In this document: one piece after another, positions 14,082 through 18,593 of the stretch
Numbering within the stretch: the stretch's first letter is position 1
Layout of the letters: each line of letters begins with the position of its first letter
Assembly: GCA_045805345.1 (NCBI GenBank)
Contig: JBJMLK010000030.1
Span: 1-18,593, forward strand
From: AC-37 sp045805345
GTDB lineage: Bacteria; Actinomycetota; Thermoleophilia; Solirubrobacterales; Thermoleophilaceae
DNA length: 18,593 nt
Direction of reading: 5' to 3'
The notes under the pieces: model-generated
The model's database searches: none
Told to the model about the DNA's origin: nothing
What the model saw: only the letters and a program-made list of their open reading frames with translations
Translations under genes and position numbers: made by a program

Positions 14082-14720
14082 GTGTACCGGGTTGGCGCCC
14101 TCGTTGTGGCCGTCGCCGTCGGGGTGACCGTCCTGGTGCTCGTCCTGGGGGATAGCGACGAGTCGCGACCGGCGAATCACGAGGCTTCGTCCACGAACGG
14201 CCCCCCGAGCTCTCCGCTGCGGACCTGCCGGGAGCGCGGCGGGGCGGGGCGTATCACTCCGAATCCCAAGCGGGACAGGATCATCGGGCCCGTGGCGCTC
14301 TACGGGTTCTATGAGAACTACGACGCGGCGAGGAACACGCCTCCGGTCCGAGGACGTAACGCGAGCATCTCGTTCCTCGCGCTTGTCAAGGCCGGGGCGA
14401 AGGTGACGCTGGTCGTGCCCAAGAGCCAGCGGCGCTTCATGAAGCTGGTGGCCTGGCGGGCAGGAGAGAAGTATTCCATCGCGCTACACGCCTGCCGCCG
14501 TGTGCCCCGCGCCATGTGGGCGAGCGAGTGCGGCTCCGCGCCGTTCACGGCATGCGACTGGATAAACACCGCGTTCGACGGAGGATTCGAGATCCGGTTT
14601 CTCAGAGCCAGGGGAAGGGAGTGCTCCGCAAGGCTCGAGGTGTGGGTGGAAGGTCGCGAGAAGCCACTCCGAGAGCTGCTTCTGCCCGAGGGTGGCCACG
14701 GCTGCCCTGTTCGCAGCTGA
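14082..14720 (+). CDS. Membrane-anchored extracytoplasmic protein, unknown
   Basis: The protein has 212 residues from a GTG two bases after the previous stop, which suggests translational coupling. Residues 5-22 form one hydrophobic helix, followed by a polar linker (DSDESRPANHEASSTNGPPSS) and a globular domain of about 165 residues with six cysteines (Cys at TCRE, HACR, SECG, TACD, RECS, HGCP), consistent with three disulfides outside the membrane. It is the last gene before the operon terminator. As another Cys-containing exported domain, it is a plausible second client of the MauE/MauD-like pair. No family recognised. Confidence 0.6.
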   Translation: MYRVGALVVAVAVGVTVLVLVLGDSDESRPANHEASSTNGPPSSPLRTCRERGGAGRITPNPKRDRIIGPVALYGFYENYDAARNTPPVRGRNASISFLALVKAGAKVTLVVPKSQRRFMKLVAWRAGEKYSIALHACRRVPRAMWASECGSAPFTACDWINTAFDGGFEIRFLRARGRECSARLEVWVEGREKPLRELLLPEGGHGCPVRS

Positions 14721-14752
14721 TATGGCCTGACATCCGTCAAGCCGCCAGCCCC

Positions 14753-14782
14753 AAACGCCCGCCGGTCGGTGGGCGCGTTTTT
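14753..14782 (+). terminator. Intrinsic terminator of the island operon
   Basis: CGCCCGCCG (14756-14764) can pair with CGGTGGGCG (14767-14775) with one G-U pair; the innermost pairs open to make the loop. The sequence CG-TTTTT follows. It lies 36 nt after the last cargo stop codon, which with the promoter at 10858 defines a single transcription unit. Confidence 0.65.
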
Positions 14783-14863
14783 CACTGGGTGCCCCGACAA
14801 CTTCGCCGAGCACGCGACCGCCAAGGAGTTCGAAGGGACGTGGCGAGCTAGTGTCGCCTGCTC

Positions 14864-15055
14864 ATGGGGCCACACGAGGGACGGCACACGTTCGCGTCGC
14901 TGATGATCGCGGCAGGCGTGAACATGAAGGCGCTCAGCGCATACATGGGGCATGGGTCGATCGCGATCACGCTCGATCGCTACGGACACATGCTCCCGGG
15001 GAGCGACGCGGATGCCGCTGAGCGCCTGGATGCCTTCGTGGCGGGCTCTGCATGA
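14864..15055 (+). pseudogene. Tyrosine recombinase (phage integrase) C-terminal remnant
   Basis: The 63 residues match the end of the integrase catalytic domain: HEGRHTFASLMIAAGVN carries the H-x-x-R box (His4, Arg7; the usual Leu of HxLR is Gly), GHGSIAITLDRYGHMLP carries the third-box His30 and the nucleophile Tyr40. The natural C-terminal end (AAERLDAFVAGSA) is intact. Core-binding, N-terminal and first-arginine regions are absent upstream, so the enzyme cannot be active. It sits about 1.1 kb from the tRNA-Ser gene and is presumably what inserted the island. Confidence 0.85.
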
Positions 15056-15148
15056 TCTGGACAGTCCCTCCGACCCAGGCTTCTGCTTCTCGCGCAGAGC
15101 GACACTCGCGCCGCGACCGTTCCTTTGCAAACAAGGCGACGCCAGAGG

Positions 15149-15521
15149 TCACGCCTCCCCTGGCAGGCGGCGCCGTAGCTCCTCGACCGGATCGTCGCTG
15201 CCCCGCACCCGCCGCCCTGCCTCGGTCAAACTGAACCAGCCGCCCGACCGCTGTGTGAGATCGGGACAGATCAGCCTGGCCGCCTCAAGCGCTTGCCATG
15301 CCTCGGAGACCGAGGCGAGCGCGCGCGGATCCGGCGCGGGGCGACCGACCACGAACGCGCCGCCCGGCACCGTCGTGCCCGCGCCGGTTGCGGTCGCGAT
15401 CGCCTCGGCGACGCTCAGGCGGCTGACCGGCTCGGTGGGGTCGCGGAAGGCGCGCTGGAGCAGGAGACGTGCGCTCGAGCAGCGGCAGCGACACGAACGC
15501 TGCCGCATCGACATCGATCAT
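15149..15521 (-). pseudogene. Frameshifted hypothetical gene
   Basis: An ATG at 15521 overlaps the stop of the preceding minus-strand ORF (ATGA) and starts MIDVDAAAFVSLPLLER. That frame then turns to Pro/Arg/His noise, while another frame supplies a natural continuation, ARLLLQRAFRDPTEPVSRLSVAEAIATAT, ending FSLTEAGRRVRGSDDPVEELRRRL. A frameshift at about 15465-15480 joins them into one protein of roughly 123 residues. The C-terminal half looks like a winged-helix or three-helix domain, but no family is assigned. A sequencing error instead of decay is possible. Confidence 0.4.
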
Positions 15522-15934
15522 GCTGCCTGCGCCGCCGCGTTCGCCCGCCAGCCTTCGATCTCGCGCCGGCCCGGAGTGACGTTGGTCGCCCAGACGGATT
15601 CCGTCCACACCACCCGCACGCGGCGTCGGTCACCGTGCGCGGGCTCGACCGTCGCGTCGTGAACTTGCGACGCACCGCCGCTACCTAGCAAGCGCTCGAC
15701 TAGCAAGAGCCGCGCTACCGGCGCATAGACGGCGTGAGGCGGCACGAGTCCGTCAAGCGGCGCAAGCGGATCGCTGGAATCCACCATTGATCCCAGCGTG
15801 CCGAGTCGATCGGGCAGCGGCTCGCCGAACAGCCCCGCGCGCAACCCCAGCTCTATCTGCTCCTCGAACGAGACGCCGTTGATCCCCCGACCGCACCCTT
15901 TCGTCGCAGCATCGACCCCTGGCGCTGGCGTCAT
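15518..15934 (-). CDS. Hypothetical protein, possibly decayed
   Basis: The frame gives 138 residues from the ATG at 15934. FEEQIELGLRAGLFGEPLPDRLGTLGS and VYAPVARLLLVERLLGS look like real amphipathic helices, followed by RRRVRVVWTESVWATNVTPGRREIEGW. The first 25 residues are poor and there is no clear ribosome site. It ends in an ATGA overlap with the next, frameshifted ORF, which argues that both were once a coupled pair. It lies next to the tRNA end of the island. No family recognised. Confidence 0.35.
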   Translation of the reverse strand: MTPAPGVDAATKGCGRGINGVSFEEQIELGLRAGLFGEPLPDRLGTLGSMVDSSDPLAPLDGLVPPHAVYAPVARLLLVERLLGSGGASQVHDATVEPAHGDRRRVRVVWTESVWATNVTPGRREIEGWRANAAAQAA

Positions 15935-16124
15935 CGAGACGAAACGCCCACGAGGACGTGGGCGAGCCGGTGGTGAACCACTGCTCGACGACGCTCCGCG
16001 ATAGCCCTGCGATAGTCCGCGCGTAACCGAGGCGGCCTCCGGCGGTCTTGACCGGCACGCTGGGCAGCAGCCGAACGCCACCCGCCGCAAGAAAGCGCCG
16101 CTCAGGCAACACTTCCCGGCCTAC

Positions 16125-16185
16125 AAAGCGGAGGGGGTGGGATTCGAACCCACGAGGGACCAAACGGCCCCCAACGGTTTTCGAG
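16125..16185. repeat. Right attachment-site repeat inside tRNA-Ser
   Basis: This is the intact partner of 10542-10602. It runs from 4 nt beyond the tRNA 3' end to the first base of the anticodon loop, where identity stops, so strand exchange probably took place in the anticodon region as is common for tRNA-targeting integrases. Confidence 0.82.
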
Positions 16186-16217
16186 ACCGCCCCGTTCAAC
16201 CACTCCGGCACCCCTCC
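16129..16217 (-). tRNA. tRNA-Ser(CGA)
   Basis: The minus strand folds as an 89-nt class II tRNA. The acceptor GGAGGGG pairs perfectly with CCCCTCC, followed by discriminator G; CCA is not encoded. The T-arm is GTGGG-TTCGAAT-CCCAC. The anticodon loop CTCGAAA (plus strand 16179-16185) gives anticodon CGA at 16181-16183, reading UCG. The long variable arm (GGGGGCC...GGTCCC) is the serine hallmark. Its 3' end borders the genomic island; the gene stays intact because the island restored the 3' half. Confidence 0.93.
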
Positions 16218-16244
16218 AAGAGCGCGCACTAGCGTAGCCGCGGC

Positions 16245-16264
16245 CGAGGCGGCCGTCCGCCTCG
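16245..16264. terminator. Strong GC hairpin between the regulator gene and tRNA-Ser
   Basis: CGAGGCGG-CCGT-CCGCCTCG is a perfect 8-bp stem with a 4-nt loop. It is nested inside a wider inverted repeat, AGCCGCGG (16236-16243) and CCGCGGCT (16277-16284). It lies just after the minus-strand regulator stop and before the tRNA, so it likely ends the regulator transcript. No U-tract is present. Confidence 0.45.
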
Positions 16265-16283
16265 CGCGGGAAACCCCCGCGGC

Positions 16284-16892
16284 TCAGTCGAGCATCCCAG
16301 CCGCCTGCGCGCGGCGTATCGCCTCCACGCGCGTGCGCGCGTTGAGCTTCCGGTACAGCGCTCGCACGTGCTGCTTGAGCGTGCTCTCGGCCAGCCGCAG
16401 CCGGCGCGCCGCCTCGGCGTTGGTGGCGCCGGTGGCGAGCAGCGTCAGCACGTCGCGCTCGCGCGGCGTGAGCAGGGTGGGTGTTCCGCCCGGCGCCCCC
16501 GAGAACAGCGTCATCCCCAGGCTCACGAGCCGCACCGCCCGCACGATGTCCTCCGCGCCCGCCCCCTTCCACACGATGCCCGACGCCCCCACCCCGCGCG
16601 CCGAGCGCGCGGACAGCCGGCGGTGCGGCGCCATCAGCAGCACGCGGGTGTCCTCGCAGGCGCCGCGGATCGCGGCGCACACGTCGAGCCCCGACTCGCT
16701 TCCGAGCGCCAGGTCGACCACCGCCACCTCGGGCCGGTAGCGCTCCGCCAGCTGCACCGCGCGCCCGCCGTCGTGCGCGCCCACGTAGGCGTCGACCCAC
16801 GGCTCCGCGCCGAGCAGGACCCGCAGCCCCCAGTGCACGACCTCCGCCTGGTCCACCACCAGCACGCACAGCGTCTCCCCCGGGTCGTACAC
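16284..16892 (-). CDS. LuxR/NarL-type response regulator with atypical receiver
   Basis: The protein has 202 residues from a GTG start with GGAGAGG just upstream. Residues 8-125 form a receiver domain: LCVLVVDQAEVVHWGLRVLL, phospho-acceptor Asp60 in VAVVDLALGSESGLD, and Lys109 in GIVWKGA. Two pocket features are off: the usual acidic pair is Asp14-Gln15, and the Ser/Thr switch position after the fourth strand is Ala88. Residues 140-200 form a LuxR helix-turn-helix (LTPRERDVLTLLATGATNAEAARRL, STLKQHVRALYRKLN). No histidine kinase is adjacent, so it is an orphan regulator of unknown target; weak or phosphorylation-independent signalling is possible. Confidence 0.85.
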   Translation of the reverse strand: MYDPGETLCVLVVDQAEVVHWGLRVLLGAEPWVDAYVGAHDGGRAVQLAERYRPEVAVVDLALGSESGLDVCAAIRGACEDTRVLLMAPHRRLSARSARGVGASGIVWKGAGAEDIVRAVRLVSLGMTLFSGAPGGTPTLLTPRERDVLTLLATGATNAEAARRLRLAESTLKQHVRALYRKLNARTRVEAIRRAQAAGMLD

Positions 16893-16955
16893 GCACCTCT
16901 CCGCCCTCGCACCGCACTTGCGCCAGACCCGGCGACGAGCGCCGACGCGCCAAGC

Positions 16956-16961
16956 ATCCTA
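16956..16961 (-). promoter_or_regulatory. Possible -10 box of the response regulator gene
   Basis: On the minus strand TAGGAT fits TANNNT and lies 63 nt before the GTG start, in the 75-nt gap after tadA. The -35 region (TTCGCG, 18 nt away, in the tadA 3' end) is poor. Confidence 0.25.
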
Positions 16962-16967
16962 CGTGAG

Positions 16968-17432
16968 CTACCTCTTGAGCGCGAAGAACTGCCGCAACAT
17001 CGCCGCCGACTCGCCGGCAAGCAGGCCGCCCGCCACCTCGGGACGATGGTTGAGCTGCGGCTCGCCGAGCACGTCGAGCACCCCGCCGGCTGCCCCCGCC
17101 TTCGGGTCCGGCGCGCCGTACACCACACGCGGGACGCGCGCGAGCACTATCGCGCCGGCGCACATCGCGCACGGCTCGAGCGTCACGTAGAGGGCCGTGG
17201 AGTTCAGCCGCCAGCTGTCGAGCACCCGCCCGGCCTCACGCAGCGCGAGCACCTCGGCGTGCGCCGTCGGGTCCGACCGAAGCTCGCGCTCGTTGCCGGC
17301 CGCCGCGATCACCTCGCCCTCGTGGGCGATCACACAGCCGATCGGCACGTCGTCGTGCTCGGCCGCGCGCTCGGCCTCGCGCAGCGCGAGCCGCATGAGG
17401 TACTCGTCGCGCGGGAAGAAGACGCGGGTCAC
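16968..17432 (-). CDS. tadA: tRNA adenosine(34) deaminase TadA
   Basis: The protein has 154 residues. Zinc-site motifs of the cytidine/deoxycytidylate deaminase fold are complete: THAE as TAHAEVLALREA (His58, proton-shuttling Glu60) and PCAMC (Cys88, Cys91). DVPIGCVIAHEGEVIAAAGNERE near the N-terminus and NHRPEVAGG near the C-terminus match TadA. The enzyme converts A34 to inosine in tRNA-Arg(ACG). The GTG start overlaps the stop of the upstream epimerase gene (GTGA), so translation is coupled. A guanine deaminase-like relative is less likely given the motif set and the length. Confidence 0.92.
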   Translation of the reverse strand: MTRVFFPRDEYLMRLALREAERAAEHDDVPIGCVIAHEGEVIAAAGNERELRSDPTAHAEVLALREAGRVLDSWRLNSTALYVTLEPCAMCAGAIVLARVPRVVYGAPDPKAGAAGGVLDVLGEPQLNHRPEVAGGLLAGESAAMLRQFFALKR

Positions 17433-18541
17433 GACCCGGCGACCAGGCGGCGCCCCAGGTAGCCCTCCGCCGCGCGCAGCGCGCCGAACAGCCCGACCCG
17501 GTCGCCCACGCGCATGCCGGCCGCCGCGACAGTCATCGGCGTCCGCCCGGAGCGCGTCAGCGTGCCGCTCTCGATCAGCTCGCGATACCAGTCGACGGTC
17601 GCCTGCACCGTGCGCTCGAGCGGACGGGTGCGGTAGCCCAGCTCGCGCTTGGCCTTGCGCGACGACGCGCGCCAGTTCTGCGCCATGAGCGCGAACGCCT
17701 CGGGCGCAATCGGGCTCGGCAGCCCCAGATCGCCCTGGACCTGCGCCAGCCGGGCCACCTCGCGCGGCAAGACGAGCAGCGGCCGGCGCTTGCCCGACGC
17801 CTCCGCCAGCCGGTCGATCAGCTCGACCCAGCCGAGGTTGTAGCCGCCGAGCACGTAGCGCTCGCCGGGCTTGCCCTTCTCGGCCGCGAGCAGATGACCG
17901 GCCGCCACGTCCTCGACGTCGACCACGTTGGTCGACCCGTCCACCACGGCCGGCAGCTTGCCGAGCATGAAGTTGCCGACCACGCGCGTGGAGGTCTCGC
18001 CCGCCTGGTAGGGGTCGACCGGCACGCCGAGCACGTACGACGGGTTGACGATCACGACCTCCACGCCGAGCCGTGCGCCCGCCGCCAGCACCTCCGCCTC
18101 GCCCTCGTGCTTGGCGTCGCCGTAGGCGAGCCCGAACTCGCCGGCGCGGTAGACGGTCTCCTCGTCCGCCGCCTCGCCCTCGGGCGCGCGGCCGAGCGCG
18201 GCCACGCTCGAGGTGTGGATCACCCGCCGGACGCCCTCCGCGGCCGCCGCCTCCACCACGAGCCGCGGCGAGAGCGCGTTCATCCGCCAGAGGAGCTCCG
18301 GCGGCCGCGTGCCGACGAAGCCGGCGGTGTGGAAGACCAGCTCGCAGCCGCGCACCGCGCGCCGCAGCGAGCCGCGGTCGAGCACGTCCGCGCGCACCGG
18401 GTCGACGTCGAGCGCGTGAAGGCGCTCGCGCCGCCGCTGGTCGCGGAACGTCACGCGCGCTCGGTCGCCCCGCTGCGCGATCAGCTTGGCCACGTGCCCG
18501 CCGACGAAGCCCGTGGCGCCGGTGACGCAGCAGACCCTCAT
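17429..18541 (-). CDS. NAD-dependent epimerase/dehydratase (extended SDR)
   Basis: The protein has 370 residues from the ATG at 18541, where MRVCCVTGATGFVGGHVAKL gives the Rossmann motif GxxGxxG (Gly8, 11, 14) directly at the N-terminus; the longer upstream reading is rejected. SDR features follow: TSSVAALG (Ser111/Ser112) and the catalytic pair Tyr140-x3-Lys144 in AYGDAKHEGEAEVL, then VNPSYVLGVPVDPYQAGE and NVVDVEDVAAGHLLAAEKG. This resembles dihydroflavonol-reductase-like and hopanoid-associated (HpnA-type) SDRs. A C-terminal extension of about 50 residues follows the usual SDR end. Substrate is not predictable. It overlaps tadA by 4 nt. Confidence 0.85.
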   Translation of the reverse strand: MRVCCVTGATGFVGGHVAKLIAQRGDRARVTFRDQRRRERLHALDVDPVRADVLDRGSLRRAVRGCELVFHTAGFVGTRPPELLWRMNALSPRLVVEAAAAEGVRRVIHTSSVAALGRAPEGEAADEETVYRAGEFGLAYGDAKHEGEAEVLAAGARLGVEVVIVNPSYVLGVPVDPYQAGETSTRVVGNFMLGKLPAVVDGSTNVVDVEDVAAGHLLAAEKGKPGERYVLGGYNLGWVELIDRLAEASGKRRPLLVLPREVARLAQVQGDLGLPSPIAPEAFALMAQNWRASSRKAKRELGYRTRPLERTVQATVDWYRELIESGTLTRSGRTPMTVAAAGMRVGDRVGLFGALRAAEGYLGRRLVAGS

Positions 18542-18593
18542 CTGCCCTCGCGGTGCATTCCGGCACCGTAGCCCAACGCCCCGCACCGCCCCC

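Larger units (their letters stand above)
10542..16185. mobile_element. tRNA-Ser-integrated genomic island with MauE/MauD-like cargo
   Basis: The element is bounded by 61-bp direct repeats of the tRNA-Ser(CGA) 3' portion. The intact tRNA is at the right and the insert begins at its 3' end. Inside are a tyrosine recombinase remnant (14864-15055), frameshifted or orphan ORFs near the tRNA (15149-15934), and a complete seven-ORF cargo operon (10948-14720). No replication, transfer or excision genes are seen, and the integrase lacks its N-terminal two thirds, so the island appears fixed in place. The flanks (glnK-amtB on the left, a LuxR regulator on the right) look like chromosomal backbone. Confidence 0.78.

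Noticed and set aside
14952..15662. 236-residue plus-strand ORF after the integrase remnant
   Set aside because: Arg/Ser/Pro-rich low-information translation overlapping the integrase fragment in another frame and antisense to better candidates.
15753..16229. 158-residue minus-strand ORF across the tRNA-Ser gene
   Set aside because: Its N-terminal third is a translation of the tRNA itself, and the rest has no ribosome site or recognisable pattern.
1..18593. CRISPR arrays, insertion sequences, rRNA genes or riboswitches
   Set aside because: No regularly spaced repeats, transposase motifs with terminal inverted repeats, rRNA-like sequence or recognisable riboswitch core was found on reading both strands.

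Overview
The window is a very GC-rich stretch of bacterial chromosome. GTG/TTG starts, leaderless-looking promoters, ArsI/CadI- and R2lox-like proteins and a secreted YncE/phosphoesterase protein suggest a high-GC actinobacterium, perhaps of the Thermoleophilia/Solirubrobacterales type. That placement is inferred from style and gene content; no rRNA or marker phylogeny is present.

Layout. (1) 1-6388: envelope and housekeeping genes: a 5'-truncated YncE propeller/phosphoesterase protein, a MOSC-domain protein, a large secreted HExxH protein, a VOC protein and a small secreted Cys-containing protein. Both convergent gene pairs here end inside perfect palindromes that contain the two stop codons. 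(2) 6548-8510: an arsenic-type operon of ArsR repressor, ArsI/CadI dioxygenase with a Cys-rich tail, and an R2-like di-metal oxidase, all overlapping, followed by the wreck of a GNAT acetyltransferase. (3) 8740-10424: glnK-amtB, a PII signal protein overlapping its ammonium channel by 4 nt. The PII lacks the modifiable T-loop Tyr51, and the channel has Glu in place of the first twin-His residue.

(4) 10542-16185: a 5.5-kb genomic island in a tRNA-Ser(CGA) gene. The intact tRNA lies at the right end (16129-16217, minus strand). A 61-bp copy of its 3' part (one mismatch, from the anticodon loop outward) lies at the left end. Between them are a broken tyrosine recombinase, some decayed ORFs, and one compact operon with its own promoter (10858-10887) and terminator (about 14753-14782). 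The operon encodes a MauE-like membrane protein, a membrane-anchored thioredoxin-fold protein with CxxC (MauD-like), an 18-cysteine Tat-exported protein resembling the methylamine dehydrogenase light chain in layout, a 24-residue hydrophobic peptide, a polytopic membrane protein and two unknown proteins. No methylamine dehydrogenase heavy chain or MauG is present. This cargo is the best candidate for an undescribed system: a dedicated disulfide-forming route serving one small exported Cys-rich protein, possibly one with a tryptophan-derived cofactor.

(5) 16245-18541, minus strand: a LuxR-type response regulator with a degenerate acidic pocket, tRNA adenosine deaminase TadA, and an NAD-dependent epimerase/reductase overlapping tadA by 4 nt.
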